A stretch of 64,000 nt of DNA, from positions 30,845,589 to 30,909,588 of the forward strand of contig OZ012700.1 in the NCBI GenBank assembly GCA_963942565.1, given 5' to 3'. Every line of letters starts with the position of its first letter. The stretch's first letter is position 1. Below, in pieces: positions 31,352 to 45,577 of this stretch. The notes under the pieces are model-generated. The model searched no databases. It was not told where the DNA came from and saw only the letters and a program-made list of their open reading frames with translations. The DNA is from Maea johnstoni. Taxonomy: Eukaryota; Annelida; Polychaeta; Spionida; Magelonidae. The position numbers were made by a program, and so were the translations under genes.

Positions 31352-34300
31352 CCACATAGGCATCACCAAATAAAAGTAATACAAATAGGTCGGAATACTT
31401 AATACTAGTCTATGCACGGGCACCATTGTGGTGTGCAGGTCCAACAAGGACGTAAATATAAATAATCGCACTCACAAACTTTGCCTATTCTACAGTATCT
31501 AAAATAAGACAAAAATAAATGGATTGTTTCACATATATTAATCATGAAATGAAATAGATACTGAACTTAAGAGCATTCATACTTATTAACTTCTAATATC
31601 ACAAAAGGGTTAATTTAGTATGCCCTTACTTAAAATGGTGTTTTTGGTATGCTTTGGTTATAACATGTTGCATTTTAGCCTACGTACCAAGGAACTGTAT
31701 GTACAACTTTATAAAGTTAGCAAAGGCATGAACCAGTTATTCACGAATGTCTACTGGGTACGATGGACCAAGTGTGAAAAAGCAAATCAAAAGCTTTTTA
31801 TTTTCTCAAACATTTTGGGGGTAGAGAAGATCAAACTATTTAGCCTGACCACTCTAGAGGGAGGGTAAATAAAACTATTTATCCTACTTCTACAGAAGGC
31901 TGGTAAATATATTTCAAGCAATGACTGGTTGCTTGGCTCATCTTATTGGCAAAGGGAACTTAATTTACCGGAGTCGCAAAAAAGGCCATGTGCATGTCCT
32001 TCAGTATGTCATAGAATATATCATCAGTACTATAAGTAAGACAAACCTATCAATAATGGAAACATGTATTTATCTCTATGTTTATCTATCAATATCTAAC
32101 ATCTATCTACATGTCTGTTTGTCAGTCAGTATTTCTATCTATCTTTCTATCTATCTGTGTGGGCGTGCGCACTTGGACACACACAAATTATACATATATA
32201 TATATATATACATATATATATATGTATGTATGTGTGTATGTATGTTTCTAAGTATGTATGTAAATATGTGTGTGTTTACTTATAGATAAATATACATATG
32301 AATAAATGTCTTTTCATTATTGATAGCCATCTTACTTTTTGCACTAATAGATATATAGTTTGAGTGCTTGAATGCGCAAATTTAAAGTAGCACAAATACT
32401 CTCCAGCAGGGCTGTTAAGCGAAATTATTTGCACTGCAAACTGAAGCAGTATACAGTTTCTGAATTAGCAAAGGTCCAATGCTCAGTAGTAAACACAACC
32501 CTTCAAAATAGAAAGCACACAACCTTCTTAATAGATGTATTAATTAGAGATAGCTTAGCATTCTCCAGCAGGTGCCAACTCCTAAATCAAACCATAAAGT
32601 ACGTGTGCCCATTGCCGGGTTTGATTCAATTGAGTATTACATAGTATTACATACTTATTCTTTAATTAATATCATTATATTGGAACCATTTATATAACCA
32701 TAAATATCAGCAAATGTAGACACCAAAATAAACCCTCAAAACCATCTATCTATCTATCAAAGCATCTATCTATCTATCAAACCATCTATCTATCTATATA
32801 TTGAACCAGCTATCTATCAAACCATCTATATATCTATTTAACCATCTATCTATTGAACCATCTTTCTATCTATCAAACCAGCTATCTATCTATCAAATAA
32901 ATCAGCTATATCTATGTATTGAACCAGCTATCTATCCAATGAATGAATGAATGAGGGCTTAAAGGCACATCAGCACATTAGGCTATTTAGTGCCATTAAT
33001 TGGGTTTTTTTTCGTAAAGTGGTTGTTTGCCATTGTTGAAGAACAATGGCAAAGCATGTGAAAGAAGAAAAAGCGGAAGAGAAAGAGCAGAGCCTTCATA
33101 TCCAAAGATGACCAAGGGATCTTTTAGATGCATGGTATCCATAGACAGATCCACACATCCCCATTTTTTTTATAAGGCGAGCAGGGTGCCACGCTGGCGT
33201 AGGGTTGCCCGGGAGGTGCCAACTCCTATTGCACACAGTAGGTGTGCCCCTTGCGGGGTGCTATCTATCCATCAAACTATCTATCTTTCAAACCATCTAG
33301 CTATTGAACCATCTATCTATCGTTCGAACCAGCTATCTATCAAACCAGCTATCTATATGTATCAAACCAGCTATCTATCAAATCATTAAGCTATATATTG
33401 AACCAGCTATCTATGTATCAAACCAGCTATCTACTTATCAAACCAGCTAGTAATAATGATAATTAATTATTCAACAGTGCTGTAGGATTGTATATGATAG
33501 GCAGCATTCACCACTTTGGGGCGGTGAATCCTGCAAAGTCATTATCTCCTCCTTGAACAGATAATACAACCTGGAAAATACACATCAAATGATAAACAAA
33601 GTCAATACATATAGGTATCACCAAAATAAAAGTAATACAAATAAGTCGGAATACGTAATACTAGTCTATGCACAGGCACCATTGCGGTGGTAGAAAATGG
33701 TAGAAAATTAATAGATGGGAAATGTATGGAATATTTAGGTATAACATGGGGTTATAATACCCACCAACAATTACTCAAACAGCCCAGGAAATCAAAAAAT
33801 TGCAATGTAATCTGTAATGGTATTTACTAATAATGACAACCTTCATGGTGTGACTTTGGGAGTATGTACCACATATGTTGTAGGGTGACATGGCTCTGAT
33901 TAATGTCTTTATCACCTGATTAAATTACATAACATAACTGATTGAAAAGACCAGTATTTCTAGTAGATTAATTGAATAATGCACTAAGTAACTTTTATTT
34001 ACCATGACTAAGATGTGGACAAATCATGGTTTAAAGATCATGAATTTAAATGTAAACTTACCCATGTTCTTGAGTGCAGGGACTGATGATGGGCACCTCA
34101 CCGACGGGTTAAGCTGCTTTCAGTAGGCTCTCTGAAGATGATGGTGTTGAGTCCGATGAGGAGCAAGGTAGTACCATAACATCTTTTAAAGATGACATTG
34201 CTTTTCCGGGACCGTCTGTTATGGTGAAGACAGGAGATCACTGTGTAGGCTGTGGCAATAAAGCACGCGCCAAACATGGCTGTGAAGAATTCCTTCCTTT

Positions 34301-34691
34301 CTTCCGTCTTCAATGACACCAAAAGAAGATTATCAGTAACAATAAATGATTGAAAAAACTACACAATAATGATGATGAAAATTATAATAATATAAAGAAT
34401 AATAATAATGACTCTAATAATAATGAATTTAATTATAATAATAATAATAATAATGAATATAATTATAATAATCTTGAAAGAATAATAATTTAAGAAAAAA
34501 CAATAATGGACGTAAACATAAACCCATTCAGGCCAGCAGCAGCCTTCAAAGCCTGACATTTTTTGATGACCGCCCCCTGACAAAAGCAAATTTTGAAAAT
34601 AATCTATCGTACGCTCTATCTTTCTATTGAACCATTTATCTATCAAACCATCTATCTATTGAACCATCTTTTTATCTATCGAACAGTCAAT
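31352..34691. repeat. Array unit 4 (3340 bp)
   Basis: Inner subtype with the longer (TAA)n block found in unit 1. One private variant is CATTGCGGTGG at about 33681. Confidence 0.95.
34102..34307 (-). CDS. Membrane-segment exon, unit 4 copy
   Basis: Same coding sequence and splice signals as the unit 1 copy. Confidence 0.5.
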
Positions 34692-37600
34692 CCACATAGG
34701 CATCACCAAATAAAAGTAATACAAATAAGTCGGAATACTTAATACTAGTCTATGCACGGGCACCATTGTGGTGTGCAGGTCCAACAAGGACGTAAATATA
34801 AATAATCGCACTCACAAACTTTGCCTATTCTACAGTATCTAAAATAAGACAAAAATAAATGGATTGTTTCACATATATTAATCATGAAATGAAATAGATA
34901 CTGAACTTAAGAGCATTCATACTTATTAACTTCTAATATCACAAAAGGGTTAATTTAGTATGCCCTTACTTAAAATGGTGTTTTTGGTATGCTTTGGTTA
35001 TAACATGTTGCATTTTAGCCTACGTACCAAGGAACTGTATGTACAACTTTATAAAGTTAGCAAAGGCATGAACCAGTTATTCACGAATGTCTACTGGGTA
35101 CGATGGACCAAGTGTGAAAAAGCAAATCAAAAGCTTTTTATTTTCTCAAACATTTTGGGGGTAGAGAAGATCAAACTATTTAGCCTGACCACTCTAGAGG
35201 GAGGGTAAATAAAACTATTTATCCTACTTCTACAGAAGGCTGGTAAATATATTTCAAGCAATGACTGGTTGCTTGGCTCATCTTATTGGCAAAGGGAACT
35301 TAATTTACCGGAGTCGCAAAAAAGGCCATGTGCATGTCCTTCAGTATGTCATAGAATATATCATCAGTACTATAAGTAAGACAAACCTATCAATAATGGA
35401 AACATGTATTTATCTCTATGTTTATCTATCAATATCTAACATCTATCTACATGTCTGTTTGTCAGTCAGTATTTCTATCTATCTTTCTATCTATCTGTGT
35501 GGGCGTGCGCACTTGGACACACACAAATTATACATATATATATATATACATATATATATATATGTATGTATGTGTGTATGTATGTTTCTAAGTATGTATG
35601 TAAATATGTGTGTGTTTACTTATAGATAAATATACATATGAATAAATGTGTTTTCATTATTGATAGCCATCTTACTTTTTGCACTAATAGATATATAGTT
35701 TGAGTGCTTGAATGCGCAAATTTAAAGTAGCACAAATACTCTCCAGCAGGGCTGTTAAGCGAAATTATTTGCACTGCAAACTGAAGCAGTATACAGTTTC
35801 TGAATTAGCAAAGGTCCAATGCTCAGTAGTAAACACAACCCTTCAAAATAGAAAGCACACAACCTTCTTAATAGATGTATTAATTAGAGATAGCTTAGCA
35901 TTCTCCAGCAGGTGCCAACTCCTAAATCAAACCATAAAGTACGTGTGCCCATTGCCGGGTTTGATTCAATTGAGTATTACATAGTATTACATACTTATTC
36001 TTTAATTAATATCATTATATTGGAACCATTTATATAACCATAAATATCAGCAAATGTAGACACCAAAATAAACCCTCAAAACCATCTATCTATCTATCAA
36101 AGCATCTATCTATCTATCAAACCATCTATCTATCTATATATTGAACCAGCTATCTATCAAACCATCTATATATCTATTTAACCATCTATCTATTGAACCA
36201 TCTTTCTATCTATCAAACCAGCTATCTATCTATCAAATAAATCAGCTATATCTATATATTGAACCAGCTATCTATCCAATGAATGAATGAATGAGGGCTT
36301 AAAGGCACATCAGCACATTAGGCTATTTAGTGCCATTAATTGGTTTTTTTTCGTAAAGTGGTTGTTTGCCATTGTTGAAGAACAATGGCAAAGCATGTGA
36401 AAGAAGAAAAAGCGGAAGAGAAAGAGCAGAGCCTTCATATCCAAAGATGACCAAGGGATCTTTTAGATGCATGGTATCCATAGACAGATCCACACATCCC
36501 CATTTTTTTATAAGGCGAGCAGGGTGCCATGCTGGCGTAGGGTTGCCCGGGAGGTGCCAACTCCTATTGCACACAGTAGGTGTGCCCCTTGCGGGGTGCT
36601 ATCTATCCATCAAACTATCTATCTTTCAAACCATCTAGCTATTGAACCATCTATCTATCGTTCGAACCAGCTATCTATCAAACCAGCTATCTATATGTAT
36701 CAAACCAGCTATCTATCAAATCATTAAGCTATATATTGAACCAGCTATCTATGTATCAAACCAGCTATCTACTTATCAAACCAGCTAGTAATAATGATAA
36801 TTAATTATTCAACAGTGCTGTAGGATTGTATATGATAGGCAGCATTCACCACTTTGGGGCGGTGAATCCTGCAAAGTCATTATCTCCTCCTTGAACAGAT
36901 AATACAACCTGGAAAATACACATCAAATGATAAACAAAGTCAATACATATAGGTATCACCAAAATAAAAGTAATACAAATAAGTCGGAATACGTAATACT
37001 AGTCTATGCACAGGCACCATTGTGGTGGTAGAAAATGGTAGAAAATTAATAGATGGGAAATGTATGGAATATTTAGGTATAACATGGGGTTATAATACCC
37101 ACCAACAATTACTCAAACAGCCCAGGAAATCAAAAAATTGCAATGTAATCTGTAATGGTATTTACTAATAATGACAACCTTCATGGTGTGACTTTGGGAG
37201 TATGTACCACATATGTTGTAGGGTGACATGGCTCTGATTAATGTCTTTATCACCTGATTAAATTACATAACATAACTGATTGAAAAGACCAGTATTTCTA
37301 GTAGATTAATTGAATAATGCACTAAGTAACTTTTATTTACCATGACTAAGATGTGGACAAATCATGGTTTAAAGATCATGAATTTAAATGTAAACTTACC
37401 CATGTTCTTGAGTGCAGGGACTGATGATGGGCACCTCACCGACGGGTTAAGCTGCTTTCAGTAGGCTCATTGAAGATGATGGTGTTGAGTCCGATGAGGA
37501 GCAAGGTAGTACCATAACATCTTTTAAAGATGACATTGCTTTTCCGGGACCGTCTGTTATGGTGAAGACAGGAGATCACTGTGTAGGCTGTGGCAATAAA

Positions 37601-38026
37601 GCACGCGCCAAACATGGCTGTGAAGAATTCCTTCCTTTCTTCCGTCTTCAATGACACCAAAAGAAGATTATCAGTAACAATAAATGATTGAAAAAACTAC
37701 ACAATAATGATGATGAAAATTATAATAATATAAAGAATAATAATAATGACTCTAATAATAATGAATTTAATTATAATAATAATAATAATGAATATAATTA
37801 TAATAATCTTGAAAGAATAATAATTTAAGAAAAAACAATAATGGACGTAAACATAAACCCATTCAGGCCAGCAGCAGCCTTCAAAGCCTGACATTTTTTG
37901 ATGACCGCCCCCTGACAAAAGCAAATTTTGAAAATAATCTATCGTACGCTCTATCTTTCTATTGAACCATTTATCTATCAAACCATCTATCTATTGAACC
38001 ATCTTTTTATCTATCGAACAGTCAAT
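34692..38026. repeat. Array unit 5 (3335 bp)
   Basis: Its right end carries the first example of the N-type exon (IIFNEPT), linked to K-type markers at the start of unit 6. Confidence 0.95.
37440..37645 (-). CDS. Membrane-segment exon, unit 5 copy (N type)
   Basis: As unit 1, but IIFREPT becomes IIFNEPT through neighbouring base changes (CTCTCTGAAG to CTCATTGAAG on the plus strand). Confidence 0.5.
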
Positions 38027-41000
38027 CCACATAGGCATCACCAAATAAAAGTAATACAATAAAGTCGGAATACTTAATACTAGTCTATGCACGGGCACCA
38101 TTGTGGTGTTCAGGTCCAACAAGGACGTAAATATAAATAATCGCACTCACAAACTTTGCCTATTCTACAGTATCTAAAATAAGACAAAAATAAATGGATT
38201 GTTTCACATATATTAATCATGAAATGAAATAGATACTGAACTTAAGAGCATTCATACTTATTAACTTCTAATATCACAAAAGGGTTAATTTAGTATGCCC
38301 TTACTTAAAATGGTGTTTTTGGTATGCTTTGGTTATAACATGTTGCATTTTAGCCTACGTACCAAGGAACTGTATGTGAAACTTTATAAAGTTAGCAAAG
38401 GCATGAACCAGTTATTCACGAATGTCTACTGGGTACGATGGACCAAGTGTGAAAAAGCAAATCAAAAGCTTTTTATTTTCTCAAACATTTTGGGGGTAGA
38501 GAAGATCAAACTATTTAGCCTGACCACTCTAGAGGGAGGGTAAATAAAACTATTTATCCTACTTCTACAGAAGGCTGGTAAATATATTTCAAGCAATGAC
38601 TGGTTGCTTGGCTCATCTTATTGGCAAAGGGAACTTAATTTACCGGAGTTGCAAAAAAGGCCATGTGCATGTCCTTCAGTATGACATAGAATATATCATC
38701 AGTACTATAAGTAAGACAAACCTATCAATAATGGAAACATGTATTTATCTCTATGTTTATCTATCAATATCTAACATCTATCTACATGTCTGTTTGTCAG
38801 TCAGTATTTCTATCTATCTTTCTATCTATCTGTGTGGGCGTGCGCACTTGGACACACACAAATTATACATATATATATATATACATATATATATATATGT
38901 ATGTATGTGTGTATGTATGTTTCTAAGTATGTATGTAAATATGTGTGTGTTTACTTATAGATAAATATACATATGAATAAATGTGTTTTCATTATTGATA
39001 GCCATCTTACTTTTTGCACTAATAGATATATAGTTTGAGTGCTTGAATGCGCAAATTTAAAGTAGCACAAATACTCTCCAGCAGGGCTGTTAAGCGAAAA
39101 TTATTTGCACTGCAAACTGAAGCAGTATACAGTTTCTGAATTAGCAAAGGTCCAATGCTCAGTAGTAAACACAACCCTTCAAAATAGAAAGCACACAACC
39201 TTCTTAATAGATGTATTAATTAGAGATAGCTTAGCATTCTCCAGCAGGTGCCAACTCCTAAATCAAACCATAAAGTACGTGTGCCCATTGCCGGGTTTGA
39301 TTCAATTGAGTATTACATAGTATTACATACTTATTCTTTAATTAATATCATTATATTGGAACCATTTATATAACCATAAATATCAGCAAATGTAGACACC
39401 AAAATAAACCCTCAAAACCATCTATCTATCTATCAAAGCATCTATCTATCTATCAAACCATCTATCTATCTATATATTGAACCAGCTATCTATCAAACCA
39501 TCTATATATCTATTTAACCATCTATCTATTGAACCATCTTTCTATCTATCAAACCAGCTATCTATCTATCAAATAAATCAGCTATATCTATGTATTGAAC
39601 CAGCTATCTATCCAATGAATGAATGAATGAGGGCTTAAAGGCACATCAGCACATTAGGCTATTTAGTGCCATTAATTGGGTTTTTTTTTGGTAAAGTGGT
39701 TGTTTGCCATTGTTGAAGAACAATGGCAAAGCATGTGAAAGAAGAAAAAGCGGAAGAGAAAGAGCAGAGCCTTCATATCCAAAGATGACCAAGGGATCTT
39801 TTAGATGCATGGTATCCATAGACAGATCCACACATCCCCATTTTTTTTATAAGGCGAGCAGGGTGCCACGCTGGCGTAGGGTTGCCCGGGAGGTGCCAAC
39901 TCCTATTGCACACAGTAGGTGTGCCCCTTGCGGGGTGCTATCTATCCATCAAACTATCTATCTTTCAAACCATCTAGCTATTGAACCATCTATCTATCGT
40001 TCGAACCAGCTATCTATCAAACCAGCTATCTATATGTATCAAACCAGCTATCTATCAAATCATTAAGCTATATATTGAACCAGCTATCTATGTATCAAAC
40101 CAGCTATCTACTTATCAAACCAGCTAGTAATAATGATAATTAATTATTCAACAGTGCTGTAGGATTGTATATGATAGGCAGCATTCACCACTTTGGGGCG
40201 GTGAATCCTGCAAAGTCATTATCTCCTCCTTGAACAGATAATACAACCTGGAAAATACACATCAAATGATAAACAAAGTCAATACATATAGGTATCACCA
40301 AAATAAAAGTAATACAAATAAGTCGGAATACGTAATACTAGTCTATGCACAGGCACCATTGTGGTGGTAGAAAATGGTAGAAAATTAATAGATGGGAAAT
40401 GTATGGAATATTTAGGTATAACATGGGGTTATAATACCCACCAACAATTACTCAAACAGCCCAGGAAATCAAAAAATTGCAATGTAATCTGTAATGGTAT
40501 TTACTAATAATGACAACCTTCATGGTGTGACTTTGGGAGTATTACCACATATGTTGTAGGGTGACATGGCTCTGATTAATGTCTTTATCACCTGATTAAA
40601 TTACATAACATAACTGATTGAAAAGACCAGTATTTCTAGTAGATTAATTGAATAATGCACTAAGTAACTTTTATTTACCATGACTAAGATGTGGACAAAT
40701 CATGGTTTAAAGATCATGAATTTAAATGTAAACTTACCCATGTTCTTGAGTGCAGGGACTGATGATGGGCACCTCACCGACGGGTTAAGCTGCTTTCAGT
40801 AGGCTCATTGAAGATGATGGTGTTGAGTCCGATGAGGAGCAAGGTAGTACCATAACATCTTTTAAAGATGACATTGCTTTTCCGGGACCGTCTGTTATGG
40901 TGAAGACAGGAGATCACTGTGTAGGCTGTGGCAATAAAGCACGCGCCAAACATGGCTGTGAAGAATTCCTTCCTTTCTTCCATCTTCAATGACACCAAAA

Positions 41001-41364
41001 GAAGATTATCAGTAACAATAAATGATTGAAAAAACTACACAATAATGATGATGAAAATTATAATAATATAAAGAATAATAATAATGACTCTAATAATAAT
41101 GAATTTAATTATAATAATAATAATAATGAATATAATTATAATAATCTTGAAAGAATAATAATTTAAGAAAAAACAATAATGGACGTAAACATAAACCCAT
41201 TCAGGCCAGCAGCAGCCTTCAAAGCCTGACATTTTTTGATGACCGCCCCCTGACAAAAGCAAATTTTGAAAATAATCTATCGTACGCTCTATCTTTCTAT
41301 TGAACCATTTATCTATCAAACCATCTATCTATTGAACCATCTTTTTATCTATCGAACAGTCAAT
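38027..41364. repeat. Array unit 6 (3338 bp)
   Basis: K-type start: TACAATAAAGTCGG, TATGTGAAACTTT, CCGGAGTTGCAAAA and GCGAAAATTATTTG, all different from the majority type. Private changes are GGTGTTCAGG near 38106 and a two-base loss at about 40541. Confidence 0.95.
40778..40983 (-). CDS. Membrane-segment exon, unit 6 copy (N type, T to M)
   Basis: Carries IIFNEPT and a threonine-to-methionine change at the exon start (MEERKEFF), a CpG-type transition. Confidence 0.5.
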
Positions 41365-42206
41365 CCACATAGGCATCACCAAATAAAAGTAATACAATAA
41401 AGTCGGAATACTTAATACTAGTCTATGCACGGGCACCATTGTGGTGTGCAGGTCCAACAAGGACGTAAATATAAATAATCGCACTCACAAACTTTGCCTA
41501 TTCTACAGTATCTAAAATAAGACAAAAATAAATGGATTGTTTCACATATATTAATCATGAAATGAAATAGATACTGAACTTAAGAGCATTCATACTTATT
41601 AACTTCTAATATCACAAAAGGGTTAATTTAGTATGCCCTTACTTAAAATGGTGTTTTTGGTATGCTTTGGTTATAACATGTTGCATTTTAGCCTACGTAC
41701 CAAGGAACTGTATGTGAAACTTTATAAAGTTAGCAAAGGCATGAACCAGTTATTCACGAATGTCTACTGGGTACGATGGACCAAGTGTGAAAAAGCAAAT
41801 CAAAAGCTTTTTATTTTCTCAAACATTTTGGGGGTAGAGAAGATCAAACTATTTAGCCTGACCACTCTAGAGGGAGGGTAAATAAAACTATTTATCCTAC
41901 TTCTACAGAAGGCTGGTAAATATATTTCAAGCAATGACTGGTTGCTTGGCTCATCTTATTGGCAAAGGGAACTTAATTTACCGGAGTTGCAAAAAAGGCC
42001 ATGTGCATGTCCTTCAGTATGACATAGAATATATCATCAGTACTATAAGTAAGACAAACCTATCAATAATGGAAACATGTATTTATCTCTATGTTTATCT
42101 ATCAATATCTAACATCTATCTACATGTCTGTTTGTCAGTCAGTATTTCTATCTATCTTTCTATCTATCTGTGTGGGCGTGCGCACTTGGACACACACAAA
42201 TTATAC

Positions 42207-42238
<32 letters not shown>

Positions 42239-44703
42239 GTATGTATGTGTGTATGTATGTTTCTAAGTATGTATGTAAATATGTGTGTGTTTACTTATAG
42301 ATAAATATACATATGAATAAATGTGTTTTCATTATTGATAGCCATCTTACTTTTTGCACTAATAGATATATAGTTTGAGTGCTTGAATGCGCAAATTTAA
42401 AGTAGCACAAATACTCTCCAGCAGGGCTGTTAAGCGAAAATTATTTGCACTGCAAACTGAAGCAGTATACAGTTTCTGAATTAGCAAAGGTCCAATGCTC
42501 AGTAGTAAACACAACCCTTCAAAATAGAAAGCACACAACCTTCTTAATAGATGTATTAATTAGAGATAGCTTAGCATTCTCCAGCAGGTGCCAACTCCTA
42601 AATCAAACCATAAAGTACGTGTGCCCATTGCCGGGTTTGATTCAATTGAGTATTACATAGTATTACATACTTATTCTTTAATTAATATCATTATATTGGA
42701 ACCATTTATATAACCATAAATATCAGCAAATGTAGACACCAAAATAAACCCTCAAAACCATCTATCTATCTATCAAAGCATCTATCTATCTATCAAACCA
42801 TCTATCTATCTATATATTGAACCAGCTATCTATCAAACCATCTATATATCTATTTAACCATCTATCTATTGAACCATCTTTCTATCTATCAAACCAGCTA
42901 TCTATCTATCAAATAAATCAGCTATATCTATGTATTGAACCAGCTATCTATCCAATGAATGAATGAATGAGGGCTTAAAGGCACATCAGCACATTAGGCT
43001 ATTTAGTGCCATTAATTGGTTTTTCTTTCGTAAAGTGGTTGTTTGCCATTGTTGAAGAACAATGGCAAAGCATGTGAAAGAAGAAAAAGCGGAAGAGAAA
43101 GAGCAGAGCCTTCATATCCAAAGATGACCAAGGGATCTTTTAGATGCATGGTATCCATAGACAGATCCACACATCCCCATTTTTTTATAAGGCGAGCAGG
43201 GTGCCACGCTGGCGTAGGGTTGCCCGGGAGGTGCCAACTCCTATTGCACACAGTAGGTGTGCCCCTTGCGGGGTGCTATCTATCCATCAAACTATCTATC
43301 TTTCAAACCATCTAGCTATTGAACCATCTATCTATCGTTCGAACCAGCTATCTATCAAACCAGCTATCTATATGTATCAAACCAGCTATCTATCAAATCA
43401 TTAAGCTATATATTGAACCAGCTATCTATGTATCAAACCAGCTATCTACTTATCAAACCAGCTAGTAATAATGATAATTAATTATTCAACAGTGCTGTAG
43501 GATTGTATATGATAGGCAGCATTCACCACTTTGGGGCGGTGAATCCTGCAAAGTCATTATCTCCTCCTTGAACAGATAATACAACCTGGAAAATACACAT
43601 CAAATGATAAACAAAGTCAATACATATAGGTATCACCAAAATAAAAGTAATACAAATAAGTCGGAATACGTAATACTAGTCTATGCACAGGCACCATTGT
43701 GGTGGTAGAAAATGGTAGAAAATTAATAGATGGGAAATGTATGGAATATTTAGGTATAACATGGGGTTATAATACCCACCAACAATTACTCAAACAGCAC
43801 AGGAAATCAAAAAATTGCAATGTAATCTGTAATGGTATTTACTAATAATGACAACCTTCATGGTGTGACTTTGGGAGTATGTACCACATATGTTGTAGGG
43901 TGACATGGCTCTGATTAATGTCTTTATCACCTGATTAAATTACATAACATAACTGATTGAAAAGACCAGTATTTCTAGTAGATTAATTGAATAATGCACT
44001 AAGTAACTTTTATTTACCATGACTAAGATGTGGACAAATCATGGTTTAAAGATCATGAATTTAAATGTAAACTTACCCATGTTCTTGAGTGCAGGGACTG
44101 ATGATGGGCACCTCACCGACGGGTTAAGCTGCTTTCAGTAGGCTCTCTGAAGATGATGGTGTTGAGTCCGATGAGGAGCAAGGTAGTACCATAACATCTT
44201 TTAAAGATGACATTGCTTTTCCGGGACCGTCTGTTATGGTGAAGACAGGAGATCACTGTGTAGGCTGTGGCAATAAAGCACGCGCCAAACATGGCTGTGA
44301 AGAATTCCTTCCTTTCTTCCGTCTTCAATGACACCAAAAGAAGATTATCAGTAACAATAAATGATTGAAAAAACTACACAATAATGATGATGAAAATTAT
44401 AATAATATAAAGAATAATAATAATGACTCTAATAATAATGAATTTAATTATAATAATAATAATAATGAATATAATTATAATAATCCAGAAAGAATAATAA
44501 TTTAAGAAAAAACAATAATGGACGTAAACATAAACCCATTCAGGCCAGCAGCAGCCTTCAAAGCCTGACATTTTTTGATGACCGCCCCCTGACAAAAGCA
44601 AATTTTGAAAATAATCTATCGTACGCTCTATCTTTCTATTGAACCATTTATCTATCAAACCATCTATCTATTGAACCATCTTTTTATCTATCGAACAGTC
44701 AAT
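41365..44703. repeat. Array unit 7 (3339 bp)
   Basis: K-type at its start, but with the majority R-type exon and a new marker near its end (AATCCAGAAAG for AATCTTGAAAG at about 44483). Confidence 0.95.
44117..44322 (-). CDS. Membrane-segment exon, unit 7 copy
   Basis: Majority (R, T) coding sequence, identical splice signals. Confidence 0.5.
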
Positions 44704-45545
44704 CCACATAGGCATCACCAAATAAAAGTAATACAAATAAGTCGGAATACTTAATACTAGTCTATGCACGGGCACCATTGTGGTGTGCAGGTCCAACAAG
44801 GACGTAAATATAAATAATCGCACTCACAAACTTTGCCTATTCTACAGTATCTAAAATAAGACAAAAATAAATGGATTGTTTCACATATATTAATCATGAA
44901 ATGAAATAGATACTGAACTTAAGAGCATTCATACTTATTAACTTCTAATATCACAAAAGGGTTAATTTAGTATGCCCTTACTTAAAATGGTGTTTTTGGT
45001 ATGCTTTGGTTATAACATGTTGCATTTTAGCCTACGTACCAAGGAACTGTATGTACAACTTTATAAAGTTAGCAAAGGCATGAACCAGTTATTCACGAAT
45101 GTCTACTGGGTACGATGGACCAAGTGTGAAAAAGCAAATCAAAAGCTTTTTATTTTCTCAAACATTTTGGGGGTAGAGAAGATCAAACTATTTAGCCTGA
45201 CCACTCTAGAGGGAGGGTAAATAAAACTATTTATCCTACTTCTACAGAAGGCTGGTAAATATATTTCAAGCAATGACTGGTTGCTTGGCTCATCTTATTG
45301 GCAAAGGGAACTTAATTTACCGGAGTCGCAAAAAAGGCCATGTGCATGTCCTTCAGTATGACATAGAATATATCATCAGTACTATAAGTAAGACAAACCT
45401 ATCAATAATGGAAACATGTATTTATCTCTATGTTTATCTATCAATATCTAACATCTATCTACATGTCTGTTTGTCAGTCAGTATTTCTATCTATCTTTCT
45501 ATCTATCTGTGTGGGCGTGCGCACTTGGACACACACAAATTATAC

Positions 45546-45577
<32 letters not shown>
